DNA from: Amycolatopsis methanolica 239
GTDB lineage: Bacteria; Actinomycetota; Actinomycetes; Mycobacteriales; Pseudonocardiaceae
Reading direction: 5' to 3'
Assembly (NCBI RefSeq): GCF_000739085.1
Contig: NZ_CP009110.1
Location: 5,146,001 to 5,210,000 of the forward strand
Length of the DNA stretch: 64,000 nt
Numbering within the stretch: position 1 is the first letter of the stretch; each line of letters starts with the position of its first letter. The notes under the pieces are model-generated. The model did no database searches, was not told where the DNA came from, and was given only the letters and a program-made list of their open reading frames with translations. Of this stretch, positions 17,744 through 26,267 are shown one piece after another. The position numbers were made by a program, and so were the translations under genes.

Positions 17744-17751
17744 TCTTTTCG
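17721..17751 (+). repeat. Right end of the insertion sequence: inverted repeat and target duplication
   Basis: Right inverted repeat 17721-17743 (complement of GGCTCTGTTGGTC...), followed at once by the second copy of the target duplication TCTTTTCG at 17744-17751. The ggh stop codon lies 8 bp further on. Confidence 0.93.
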
Positions 17752-17758
17752 TTCGGTG

Positions 17759-19150
17759 TCAGTCGGCGTCGGCGCAGAGCCAGTCCAGCACCACGGCCGC
17801 CGTCCAGCTCTGGTCGGTGCTGCCCAGCGGTTCGCCGCTGAAGGGCTCGTAGTACTCGCCGAACGCGCCGTCGTCGGTCAGCCGCAGTCCGGCCTCCCGC
17901 AGCTTGCGGGCCCGCTCGTGCCAGCCGCGGCGCTCGAAGGCCCACCCGAACAGCCAGTTCACCACCGGCCACTGTGGACCGCGCCAGTACTGGCGCGGGT
18001 TGAAGCCGGGGCGCATCGGCGACACCGACGGCGGCACCGGCGCCAGCAGGCCGGGGTGGCCGCACCAGCGATCGCTGTCCAGCAGCGACAGCAGGCGCAG
18101 CTGGACCTCGTCCGGCGCGCCGCCACACAGCAGCGGCGCGAACCCGGCGATGGTCTGCGTGTCGAGCCACCGGTTGGCGCGCAGGTCCCGGTCACGAGCC
18201 ATGCCGGACACCGAGTGGCAGCTGGCCGCGACCGCGTCCCGCGCCCGCGACGCCCACAATGCCAGGTCCGCGAGCTTGTCCTCGTCCTGGCCGAACTCCG
18301 TGCCCAGCTCGATCAGCACGTCGCAGGACACCGCGAACAACGCGGTGATGAACACGTCGCCGACCAGGAAGCTGGAGCGGCGCACGATCTCCTTCTGGTC
18401 GTACCCCGCGCGGCGCATCTCCTCGATGAGCCACAGGTAGCGGTCGTACTCCTTGTCGGTCGGCCGCTCGCTCGGGTCACCGATGACGCGCACGTCCTTG
18501 CGCACGTACGGCGGCAGCTCGTCGCCCGGGTTGACCGCCGCGTAGGGCACGTCCCAGCGCGGCGAGTTGTCCATTCCGGACTCCCAGCCGTGCACGATCG
18601 CGATCAGCCCGCTCGACCCCGGGGTGCGGTACTCGACGAGCCAGCGGTGCCAGGAGTACAGCGCGGGCCAGATCGAGCGGGCGAACCGCTCGGCGTCGGC
18701 GCGCTCCTCCGGCGAGGACGTGCGGGCGATCTCCACCATCCGCTGCACGGCGATCGCGTGCACCGGCGGCTGGCAGATGCCCGAGGTGCGCACATTGCGC
18801 GGCCCGTCGACAGCCGTGTCGGTGCCCCAGCGGTCCGGGCCAGGAAAGTACGCGTCGTCGTCGGTGAAGACGATGTGCGGCACCATCCCGTTGCGCCACT
18901 GCGCCTTGAACAGGGTCTCCAGCTCGGCGACCGCGCGCGGCAGGTCCAGCCGGGCCAGGCCGATCGAGATGAACGCCGCGTCCCAGCTCCACATGTGCGG
19001 GTAGAGCCGCGGCGCCGCGGTGATCACGGCACCGGTGTCGTTGTCCCGCAGCACCCGGGCGGCCCGCGCGGCCAGGGTCGGCCTGGCGTAGCGGACCGGT
19101 CTTCTGCCGCCGGCGGCTCCTTCGCAGGGACTCGTGACGTCGACGGTCAT
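17759..19150 (-). CDS. ggh: Glucosylglycerate hydrolase (GH63)
   Basis: Inverting alpha-glucosidase expected to split glucosylglycerate (and possibly mannosylglycerate) into sugar and glycerate. At 463 residues it matches the mycobacterial GgH family in length and pattern: LYPHMWSWDAAF near the start, QWRNGMVPHIVF, and GWESGMDNSPRWD holding the catalytic Asp, with EYYEPFSGEPLG near the end holding the catalytic Glu (roles known from the Mycolicibacterium hassiacum enzyme). No signal peptide, so it acts in the cytoplasm on imported substrate. It directly abuts the transporter ATPase gene upstream (stop and start adjacent) and is last in a five-gene operon. Confidence 0.88.
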   Translation of the reverse strand: MTVDVTSPCEGAAGGRRPVRYARPTLAARAARVLRDNDTGAVITAAPRLYPHMWSWDAAFISIGLARLDLPRAVAELETLFKAQWRNGMVPHIVFTDDDAYFPGPDRWGTDTAVDGPRNVRTSGICQPPVHAIAVQRMVEIARTSSPEERADAERFARSIWPALYSWHRWLVEYRTPGSSGLIAIVHGWESGMDNSPRWDVPYAAVNPGDELPPYVRKDVRVIGDPSERPTDKEYDRYLWLIEEMRRAGYDQKEIVRRSSFLVGDVFITALFAVSCDVLIELGTEFGQDEDKLADLALWASRARDAVAASCHSVSGMARDRDLRANRWLDTQTIAGFAPLLCGGAPDEVQLRLLSLLDSDRWCGHPGLLAPVPPSVSPMRPGFNPRQYWRGPQWPVVNWLFGWAFERRGWHERARKLREAGLRLTDDGAFGEYYEPFSGEPLGSTDQSWTAAVVLDWLCADAD

Positions 19151-20227
19151 CTACTTCGCCTCCAACAGGAGCTGGGTTTCGGGGTCGTACCACCGGCACT
19201 GCTCCGGTGGCAGGCTGAGCCGCAGGGTCTGGCCGGGGTCGGCCCGGAACCCCGCCGCGGCCTGCACTTTCAGCACCTGCCCGCACAGCTCCGTGGTGAG
19301 CAGAGTCGAGGAGCCCAGTGGCTCGTACACCTGCACCTCGCAGCGCAGGCCGTCCGCGCCGGGCGCCACCGTGATCGACTCCGGCCGGATGCCGAGCCGC
19401 AACTCCTTGCCCTGGAACGTCTTCAGGGCGCTCGGGACCGGCAGCGTCTGGCCGCCGAAGTCGATTCGCGTGCCGTCCTCGCTGACGGTCCCGGTGAGGA
19501 AGTTCATCGGCGGGCTGCCGAGGAAGCCCCCGACGAACTCGTCCGCGGGCTCGGTGTAGACGGCGACCGGGTCGCCGCACTGGGCGATGCGGCCGTCGCG
19601 CATGACGGCGACCCGGTCGCCCAGCGACAGCGCCTCGACCTGGTCGTGCGTCACGTACAGGGTGGTCACGCCGATCTCGTTGACCAGCTTCTTCAGCTCC
19701 GCGCGGAAGGACAGCCGCAGCAGGGCGTCCAAGTTGGACAGCGGCTCGTCCATGAGCAGCACGTCGGCGTCCATCACGATCGCCCGCGCCACCGCGACGC
19801 GCTGCCGCTGGCCGCCGGACAGCTTCGCCGGGTACCGGTCCAGGTAGGGCGTGAGCTGCAGCAGCTCCGCGGCCCACTCGACCTTCTTGCGCACCTCGTG
19901 CGCGGGCACGCCGTGCACCCGCAGACCGAAGCCGATGTTGTCGGCGACCTTCTTGTTGGGGAACACCGCGTAGGACTGGAACACCATGGACAGGTTGCGC
20001 CGCCGCGGTTCCAGGTACGTGACGTCGCGGCCGCCGATGACGATCTGCCCGGCGTCCGGAGTCTCCAGGCCGGCGACCATCCGCAGCAGCGTGGTCTTGC
20101 CACAGCCGGACGGGCCGAGCAGGACCATGAACTCGCCGTCGGCCACCTCCAGCGACACCTCGTCGGTGGCGCGGGCGCTGCCGCCCGGGTAGGTCTTCAC
20201 GAGCTCGTGCAAGACGACCTCAGCCAT
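19151..20227 (-). CDS. Sugar ABC transporter ATPase (MalK/UgpC type)
   Basis: A 358-residue ATPase with Walker A GPSGCGKT (38-45), signature LSGGQRQR (about 136-143), Walker B VLLMDEP and switch VTHDQVEA, then a TOBE/OB regulatory tail (about 240-358) as in MalK and UgpC. It energises the two permeases encoded upstream. Many actinomycete sugar operons lack their own ATPase and share MsiK; this one has a dedicated subunit. ATG 20227, stop directly before the ggh start. With ggh and the ROK gene it suggests uptake of a glucoside, most likely glucosylglycerate. Confidence 0.93.
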   Translation of the reverse strand: MAEVVLHELVKTYPGGSARATDEVSLEVADGEFMVLLGPSGCGKTTLLRMVAGLETPDAGQIVIGGRDVTYLEPRRRNLSMVFQSYAVFPNKKVADNIGFGLRVHGVPAHEVRKKVEWAAELLQLTPYLDRYPAKLSGGQRQRVAVARAIVMDADVLLMDEPLSNLDALLRLSFRAELKKLVNEIGVTTLYVTHDQVEALSLGDRVAVMRDGRIAQCGDPVAVYTEPADEFVGGFLGSPPMNFLTGTVSEDGTRIDFGGQTLPVPSALKTFQGKELRLGIRPESITVAPGADGLRCEVQVYEPLGSSTLLTTELCGQVLKVQAAAGFRADPGQTLRLSLPPEQCRWYDPETQLLLEAK

Positions 20228-20236
20228 TGCGCTCCC

Positions 20237-21085
20237 TCATCGCAGCGTGGTCCCCCACATGTTCACCAGGTACCGGCGCATCACGAAGATGAACACCAGC
20301 GCGGGAAGGATGAGCGCGAAGCCGCCGGCGAACCGGTAGGCCTGCGGCGCCTCCCCGAGCGAGGCCAGCACCTGGGCGGGCAGTGTCCGGTGCCCGAGCG
20401 TGATCACGGCGGCGCCGAGGATCTCGTTCCAGGACAACACGAACGTGAAGATCGAGGACGCCGCCAGGCCCGGCAGCGCCATCGGGAACACGACCCGGCG
20501 CGCCGCCTCGAACCGGCTGCAGCCGAACACCTGCGCCGCTTCCTCCACGTCAGTGGGCACCGAGACGAAGATGCTCGCGCTGATCAGCACGGTCGTCGGC
20601 ATCGCGAGCGTGGTGTGCAGCAGCGTCACCGAGAACACCGTGTCGTAGACGCCGGTGTTCAGGAACATCGTCGCCAGCGGCACGGACAGCACGACGATCG
20701 GCAGCGCACGGGCCAGCAGCATGAACACCTGGTAGGCGTCCTTGCCGCGGAACACCTGCCGCGCCAGCGCGTACCCGGCGGGCGCGCCGACCAGCAGCGA
20801 CAGCACGACCGTGTAGACGCCGACGAGCAGCGAGTTGCCCAGCGCCGGGATCGTGCCCGTGGCCTGGATGAACGCCAGCAGCGTGTCCCCGGAGAACCCG
20901 CTCGGGATCAGCGGTTTCGGGAACTCCAGCAGCGCCTGCGGCGAGGACACCGCGGCCAGGCCGATCAGGACCATCGGCACGAGCATGAACAGGCTGATCA
21001 GGATGCACGCGACCTGGACGGCGGCGGCGCGGCGACGGCGGCGCCGCAGTGGCGCCCGGTCGATCGGGGGCAGGGTCGTGCTCAC
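20237..21085 (-). CDS. Sugar ABC transporter permease (MalG type)
   Basis: A 282-residue binding-protein-dependent permease with six membrane segments. The cytoplasmic EAA motif is EEAAQVFGCSRFEAARRVVFP (split here: EEAAQVFGCS then RFEAARRVVFP, about residues 190-210). The GTG at 21085 overlaps the stop of the preceding permease as GTGA, which fixes the start; the open frame extending further upstream is a shadow of that gene. It pairs with the MalF-type subunit. Confidence 0.92.
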   Translation of the reverse strand: MSTTLPPIDRAPLRRRRRRAAAVQVACILISLFMLVPMVLIGLAAVSSPQALLEFPKPLIPSGFSGDTLLAFIQATGTIPALGNSLLVGVYTVVLSLLVGAPAGYALARQVFRGKDAYQVFMLLARALPIVVLSVPLATMFLNTGVYDTVFSVTLLHTTLAMPTTVLISASIFVSVPTDVEEAAQVFGCSRFEAARRVVFPMALPGLAASSIFTFVLSWNEILGAAVITLGHRTLPAQVLASLGEAPQAYRFAGGFALILPALVFIFVMRRYLVNMWGTTLR

Positions 21086-21975
21086 TTGGCCGCCTCCTGC
21101 TGCCGCATGGTGCGCAGGTAGAACAACGCCGTCGCCAGGGACAGCGCCAGCACGACGAGCGCCGCGGCGCTGGCGACCGCCGGGTTCTGCAGGTTCACGT
21201 ACCACTGGTAGGTCTCCCCGACCAGCAGCGGGAAGTCCCGGCCGGTGAGGGCCTGCGCGACCGCGAACGCCTGCAGCGCCAGGATCGTGCGCAGGATCAG
21301 CGCGACCTGCAGGCTCGGCTTGAGCTGCGGCAGCGTGACGTGCCACAGCCGCTGCCAGGCGCTCGCGCCGAACAGCTGCGCGGCCTCGTCGAAGTCCTTG
21401 GGCACCATCTGGATCCCGGCCACGACGATGACGAACACCAGGGAGGTGGCGCGCCAGATTTCGGCGATCACCACGGCCAGCAGCATCGTGCCGGTGTTGG
21501 TGTAGTTCAGCCACTGCACGCCGGTGTCCGAGATGCCCCACGACACCAGCAGCGAGTTCAGGTAGCCGCGGCTGTCGAACACCGACAGCCACACCAGGCC
21601 GGCCGCCAGCTCGGACACCGCGAGCGGGATGGTCCACAGGTAGAAATGGCCGGACAGGAACTTCGGCCGGGCCTGCACGAGCAGCGCCATCGCGACGGCC
21701 AGCACGAGCTGGACCGGCACCACAATGACGATCAGCAGCACGGTGTTGCGCAGCGCCCGCAGGAAGTACGGGTCGCCGAAGAGCCGCTCCCACGCGGCGA
21801 GCGTGAAGCCGGAGTCGTCGGTGAACGCGGAGATCAGCGCCTGGATCACCGGCCAGCCGAACAGGGCCAGCATGAAGACGATCGACGGCGCGAGCAGCAG
21901 CCACGGCGAGCCGGACAGGCGGCGGCGCTTCGCCACCGGGATCTCGACCGGGGCGGGTGCGGTGGTCACGGTCAT
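21082..21975 (-). CDS. Sugar ABC transporter permease (MalF type)
   Basis: A 297-residue permease: cytoplasmic head of 22 residues, six membrane segments beginning SPWLLLAPSIVFMLALFGWP, and an EAA loop DFDEAAQLFGASAWQRLWHVTLP in the fourth cytoplasmic loop (two pieces, about residues 195-217). ATG 21975 lies one base after the stop of the binding-protein gene. Co-translation with the next permease through GTGA. Family and position are clear; substrate inferred from ggh. Confidence 0.92.
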   Translation of the reverse strand: MTVTTAPAPVEIPVAKRRRLSGSPWLLLAPSIVFMLALFGWPVIQALISAFTDDSGFTLAAWERLFGDPYFLRALRNTVLLIVIVVPVQLVLAVAMALLVQARPKFLSGHFYLWTIPLAVSELAAGLVWLSVFDSRGYLNSLLVSWGISDTGVQWLNYTNTGTMLLAVVIAEIWRATSLVFVIVVAGIQMVPKDFDEAAQLFGASAWQRLWHVTLPQLKPSLQVALILRTILALQAFAVAQALTGRDFPLLVGETYQWYVNLQNPAVASAAALVVLALSLATALFYLRTMRQQEAAK

Positions 21976-21976
21976 G

Positions 21977-23296
21977 TCAGCCCACCTCGCAACGCTCGGA
22001 CGGCGGGTCGGGCGCCCAGCACGGCACCTTCAGGTCGTCGAACACCTTCTGCAGCACCCGCGCCTGACTGTCCAAAGTCGACTGGATGTCGGCGCCGTCG
22101 AGGACGATCGCCTGGAACGAGTCCTTGAACGCCTTGGTGACCTCGCCCTCACGGGTGCCGAGGCCGACCGGCAGCAGGGACAGGACGGAGCCCGGCGCGT
22201 CCCGCTGGCGCTGCACCGCGCCTGCCTCCATCTGCAGCGCGGGCGGCAGGTCCGCGGGGATCTGCGCGTCGACGACCGGGAAGAACCCGTTCGACCGCAG
22301 CAGACCGACCTGCGCCTGCGGGGTCGACAGGGCCTGGATCACCTGCTCGGCCTGGCGGCGGTCGGTGCTGCCCTTGGGGATCGCGAGGCCGAGCACCACG
22401 GCCATGTAGCCGAGGCCGCGGGGGCCGCGCGGCGCGGGCAGCATGCGCCACCGCCGCGGCTCGTCGCCGGGCGCCGAGACCAGGCGCGCGACGTGGTCCC
22501 AGCCGAATTTCACCGCACCGGCCTGCAGCGGCTCCTGCATGAAGTCGTAGGTGGTGCTGGACGGGCTGGTGTTGGCCCACAGCTCCTTGAAGTACTGCCA
22601 CGCGCTGACGGCCTCCGGCGAGCGGAACGTGGTGATCTGCCCGCCGGTGAACGAGGGCAGCAGGTAGCCCTGCAGGAACCGGTGGATCAAGCCCTTCGGC
22701 CCGCACGGCAGGCCGAGCACCGGCTGGTTGCCGTTGGCGCGGCGGGCGGCGATGGCCCAGTCCAGAAGCTGGTCGTAGGTCAGCGTCTCCGGGTCGGCGC
22801 CCGGCGGCAGGTGGGCCAGCGCGTCCTCGTGCGCGGCGAGCACGAAGCTGGCCTGCGCCCACGGGACGTACCAGCTCTGCTGGGTGCCCGCCCTGGCCAG
22901 TGCCCGGAACTCCTCGGGGATCCCCTGGCCTGCCTGCACCCCGGAGACGTCTTCGAGGTACTCCCCCGCGAGCGGCGCGAGGTCGCTGTGCGAGCCGCCG
23001 AGCAGGCCGACCTGGGTGCGCCCGGCGCCGACCTGGCTCTGCACCTGGCTGGCGAACGGGCCTTCTTCGATCGTGACGTAACTCACCGAGCCCGGGACCG
23101 CGCCGGCCAGGAACGAGCGGAAGCGCTCGGCCTCGGCGACCGGCCGGAACTGCGTGGACAGGAAGACCATGCCGTCGCCGCCCGTGGTCGCGAAACCGAC
23201 GCACCCGGCTGCCATGGACGCGGCGCCGGCCAGGAACAGGCCCCGGAGGACGGTACGACGGGTGGGGCCGCTGCCGGTAATGCGGGCCGCGCGCAT
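21977..23296 (-). CDS. Extracellular sugar-binding lipoprotein (family 1, Tat-type signal)
   Basis: A 439-residue solute-binding protein. The N-terminus has a twin-arginine motif (RRTVLRGLFLAG) and a lipobox-like AAGC at about Cys32, so it is probably folded before export and then lipid-anchored. The body resembles family 1 binding proteins (FRSFLAG, GWDHVARL, GLAIPKGSTDRRQAEQVI). First gene of the ABC-ggh operon, transcribed away from the ROK regulator. The substrate is not readable from sequence; the operon's hydrolase points to glucosylglycerate or a related glycoside. Confidence 0.88.
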   Translation of the reverse strand: MRAARITGSGPTRRTVLRGLFLAGAASMAAGCVGFATTGGDGMVFLSTQFRPVAEAERFRSFLAGAVPGSVSYVTIEEGPFASQVQSQVGAGRTQVGLLGGSHSDLAPLAGEYLEDVSGVQAGQGIPEEFRALARAGTQQSWYVPWAQASFVLAAHEDALAHLPPGADPETLTYDQLLDWAIAARRANGNQPVLGLPCGPKGLIHRFLQGYLLPSFTGGQITTFRSPEAVSAWQYFKELWANTSPSSTTYDFMQEPLQAGAVKFGWDHVARLVSAPGDEPRRWRMLPAPRGPRGLGYMAVVLGLAIPKGSTDRRQAEQVIQALSTPQAQVGLLRSNGFFPVVDAQIPADLPPALQMEAGAVQRQRDAPGSVLSLLPVGLGTREGEVTKAFKDSFQAIVLDGADIQSTLDSQARVLQKVFDDLKVPCWAPDPPSERCEVG

Positions 23297-23337
23297 TCAG
23301 TTCCACCCCAGATTTCGCCGCCTACACTTCTGTCAGG

Positions 23338-23350
23338 TTATTGAACATAA
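23338..23350. promoter_or_regulatory. Candidate ROK operator between the transporter operon and its regulator
   Basis: TTAT-N5-ATAA at 23338-23350 is a small A/T-rich dyad in the 78-bp gap between divergent start codons 23296 and 23375. ROK/XylR/NagC-type repressors often bind TTA/TAA-rich half-sites of this type. Weak evidence because the arms are only 4 bp. Confidence 0.35.
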
Positions 23351-23374
23351 GTCCTCGAGGGAGACCCTGTCAAC

Positions 23375-24538
23375 ATGCCCCCGGCACGCACCGGCTCGCC
23401 CACCTCGCCGGGCCACATCCTCGCGATCCTGCGCAGCGAGGGGCCGCTGACGCGGCAGCAACTGCAGGATCGGACCGGTCTGTCCCGCCCGACGCTGGTC
23501 GAACGGCTCGACGTGCTGCAGCGGTTGAAGCTGCTGCGCCAGGTCGGGCACCGGGCCTCCAGCGGCGGACGGCCCGCCGAGATGCTCACCGCCGACGACG
23601 TCGGCCGCACCGCGCTCGTGGGCGACATCGGCCAGCGGCACGCCACGATCGCCGTGGTCGACCTCCGCGGGACCGTGTTCGGTCAGGTCCACCGCCTGTT
23701 GCCGGCAGGCCACCGGCCCGCCGAAACGCTGTCCTTCCTGCTGGCGACGGGGCGCAAGCTGCTGGCCGAGACCGGGCGCGCGGACAGCCTGTGCGCGTTC
23801 GGGCTGAGCGTGCCGGGGCAGATCGACCACGACACCGGCACGACGATCGCGCCGCCGTCGATGTCGGAGTGGCTCGGGGTGCGGTTGCGCGACACCTTCG
23901 CCGACGCGCTGTCGGTGCCGGTGTTCCTCGAGAACGACGCGAACGCGCTGGCGTTCGGCGCGTACTGCGACATGGACCGGCCGCGAGCGGCGCTGGTCGG
24001 GGTGAAGGTCGGCACCGGGATCGGCGCGGGCATGGTGATCTCCGGGCGGGTGCACCGCGGCGAGACCGGGTGCGCCGGGGAGGTGGGCCACATCCGCATC
24101 GAGGGTTCCGACCTGCGCTGCGACTGCGGGCGGCGGGGCTGTGTTTCGGCTATCGCGAGCGGGCAGGCGGTGATCCGGACGCTGCGGCCGACGGGCGTGC
24201 GCAGCGCGGAGGACGTGCTGCGGCGGGTGCGCGCCGGCCACCCCGAGGCGGTCCGGGTGACGCGCGAGGCCGGCCGCCTGGTGGGCACGGTGCTGGCGAC
24301 CGTGGTGACCATCGTGAACCCGCGCTACCTGCGGGTGGGCGGGGCGGTCGGGGTGCTGCCGCCGTTCCTGGAGGGCCTGAGCGAGGTGGTGCTGTCCAAC
24401 GCGCACACGAGCTCGCTGGACAGCCTCGACATCGGGCCCTGCACGATCGGGGTCAACACCACGCTGACCGGCGTGGCCGGGCTCGTCGCGGACGAGGTGC
24501 TGGACCCGGCCGCGGTCGACGCGATGACGTTGCGCTGA
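23375..24538 (+). CDS. ROK-family transcriptional regulator
   Basis: A 387-residue regulator: winged helix-turn-helix at residues 10-75 (ILAILRSEGPLTRQQLQDRTG, LSRPTLVERLDVLQ) followed by the sugar-kinase-like ROK domain with ENDANALAFGAY and the zinc-type cysteine motif RCDCGRRGCVS (about 247-257). ROK repressors generally sense a sugar or sugar derivative. It is divergent from the ABC-ggh operon and is its likely local regulator, with glucosylglycerate, glucose or glycerate as possible inducers (inference). The next gene on the same strand starts only 16 bp after its stop. Confidence 0.92.
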   Translation: MPPARTGSPTSPGHILAILRSEGPLTRQQLQDRTGLSRPTLVERLDVLQRLKLLRQVGHRASSGGRPAEMLTADDVGRTALVGDIGQRHATIAVVDLRGTVFGQVHRLLPAGHRPAETLSFLLATGRKLLAETGRADSLCAFGLSVPGQIDHDTGTTIAPPSMSEWLGVRLRDTFADALSVPVFLENDANALAFGAYCDMDRPRAALVGVKVGTGIGAGMVISGRVHRGETGCAGEVGHIRIEGSDLRCDCGRRGCVSAIASGQAVIRTLRPTGVRSAEDVLRRVRAGHPEAVRVTREAGRLVGTVLATVVTIVNPRYLRVGGAVGVLPPFLEGLSEVVLSNAHTSSLDSLDIGPCTIGVNTTLTGVAGLVADEVLDPAAVDAMTLR

Positions 24539-24554
24539 CCGGTATAAACCAGGG

Positions 24555-26267
24555 GTGACCGCTTTCGACGACGACGGGTTCACCGTCACCGAGCTGCCCG
24601 GGGGCTACTCGGTCCTCAACGACTCCCCCGTCGGCGAGGGTGGCAACACCGACCTCTTGGAGTCGACGGTCATCGCGGGCAACCTCGCGGAGCTGATCCT
24701 CGCCTCCCGGGACGCGGCGCCGTTCACCGTCGCCGTCGACGCCGGGTGGGGTATGGGCAAGAGCAGCCTGCTGCGGGGCCTCGACACCGCGCTGAGCGCG
24801 GACCCGGCGGTCAGCACGGTGTGGTTCAACGCCTGGACGGCCGAGCGCGCGGGCGCCGTCGAGGGCCTGATCAAGTCCGTGCTGCTGAGCTTCGACCGCA
24901 ACGTGGTGCGGCGCGTCATCCGCGGCGCGTTGCGGCGCACGCACGTCGTCGGCGGGCTGCGCGCCGCCTCGCTCGTCGTGTCCAGCGTCTTCGGGCTCGG
25001 CCAGGTGGTGGACGCGGTGTGGCGCGCGCTCAGCGTGGATGCCAAGGCGCGCAACGAGATCAACACGGTCGTCCGGGAGATGGCGGCCGACTGGCTGGCG
25101 CGGGGCGGCGGCGCGGGGCAGCGCCTGCTCGTGGTCTTCGTCGACGACCTCGACCGCTGCTCGGACGAGCGGATCTTCGAAGTCTGCGAGGCGATCAAGC
25201 TCTACCTGGACTCGCCGGGGATCGTGTTCGTGCTGGCCTGCGATCAGGCCGTGCTCTGGCGCGCCGTCGGCCACGACGACCCCGGGGCCGGCGTGCGGTA
25301 CCTGGAGAAGATCATTCAGGTCAGCTACCCCGTGCCGCCGCCGAGCGACGCGCTGGCGCGGAAGCTGGTGGACGGTTACGTCAGCCGTTCCGGCACGGCG
25401 CACCTCTTCGACGATGCCATGAAGAGGCTCCTGATCGAGCGCACCGGCCGCAACCCGCGGCGCATCAAACGGCTGATCAACAGCTTCGTGCTGGAGCACC
25501 ACCTCGGCCGCGGCAGCGACGACCTGGACGCGGCGACGCTGGTCAAGGTCGTCCTGCTCCGGCACTTCTACCCCGAGTTCCACACCATGGTCGCGCTCGA
25601 AGGCCCCGCGCTGATCACCCGCTTCCTGGACTACCACGACTTCCGCGAACACGTCCGGCGCGGCGCGGAGCTGGACCCGGCCGCCCGCGACCGGCTGTTC
25701 GCGGCCACCGGCGTCACGCCGGCGGGCACCGCCGCCGACCTGGACAGCGTGACCCAGGAACTACCCGTCGGCTTCCCGGAACTGGCCAAGGACAAGGAGT
25801 TCGTCGAACTGGTGCGCAGCCTGCCGCGGGACGGCCGGTGGCTGCGCCGTCCCCTGCACACCGGCGCGCGAGCCTACGGCGCACCCCCGGCGGGGTCGCT
25901 GCTCGGCATGCGGGTGCTGTGGATCGACGACAACCCGGCGGACACCGGATCGCTCCCGGACCTGTTCCGCGCGGCAGGCGCCCGCGTCGAGACCGCCACC
26001 AACCGGGACGAAGCCATGACGACACTGACCCGGCTGAACCCGACGGTGATCATCTCCGACGTCAGCCGGGACGGCGATCCGCAGGCCGGGTTCACCGACC
26101 TGCGCCACCTGCGTGAGCACGGGAACTACGCCGGGCCGGCGTTCTTCTACTGCGGCCAGGTGACGCCGTCCCGCCTGGAGAAGGCCAGGGAGGTGGGCGC
26201 GGGCGGGGTCACCACCTCGCCACGCGAGCTGGCCGCCTGGCTGTCCGCGCTCGCGGACGAGGGGTGA
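24555..26267 (+). CDS. KAP-type P-loop NTPase fused to a receiver-like domain
   Basis: A 570-residue protein with two parts. Residues 30-400 are a KAP-family NTPase: Walker A GWGMGKS (64-70), the KAP marker WFNAW (90-94), Walker B LLVVFVDDLDRCS (191-203) and the downstream RNPRRIKRLINSF block. Between A and B there is one moderately hydrophobic stretch (about 136-158) where many KAP proteins insert membrane helices. Residues 452-570 are a receiver-like domain: acidic pair in VLWIDDNP (458-459), Asp502 in IISDVSRDG, and GGVTTSPREL where the usual Lys is missing. That receiver type is often found beside or fused to TIR and other conflict proteins. KAP includes PifA, the F-plasmid phage-exclusion protein. 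Role here unknown; GTG start. Confidence 0.85.
   Translation: MTAFDDDGFTVTELPGGYSVLNDSPVGEGGNTDLLESTVIAGNLAELILASRDAAPFTVAVDAGWGMGKSSLLRGLDTALSADPAVSTVWFNAWTAERAGAVEGLIKSVLLSFDRNVVRRVIRGALRRTHVVGGLRAASLVVSSVFGLGQVVDAVWRALSVDAKARNEINTVVREMAADWLARGGGAGQRLLVVFVDDLDRCSDERIFEVCEAIKLYLDSPGIVFVLACDQAVLWRAVGHDDPGAGVRYLEKIIQVSYPVPPPSDALARKLVDGYVSRSGTAHLFDDAMKRLLIERTGRNPRRIKRLINSFVLEHHLGRGSDDLDAATLVKVVLLRHFYPEFHTMVALEGPALITRFLDYHDFREHVRRGAELDPAARDRLFAATGVTPAGTAADLDSVTQELPVGFPELAKDKEFVELVRSLPRDGRWLRRPLHTGARAYGAPPAGSLLGMRVLWIDDNPADTGSLPDLFRAAGARVETATNRDEAMTTLTRLNPTVIISDVSRDGDPQAGFTDLRHLREHGNYAGPAFFYCGQVTPSRLEKAREVGAGGVTTSPRELAAWLSALADEG

Noticed and set aside
24538..24555. KAP-receiver gene as a functional partner of the ROK/sugar operon
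   Set aside because: A 16-bp gap permits co-transcription, but nothing in the domains links it to sugar metabolism.
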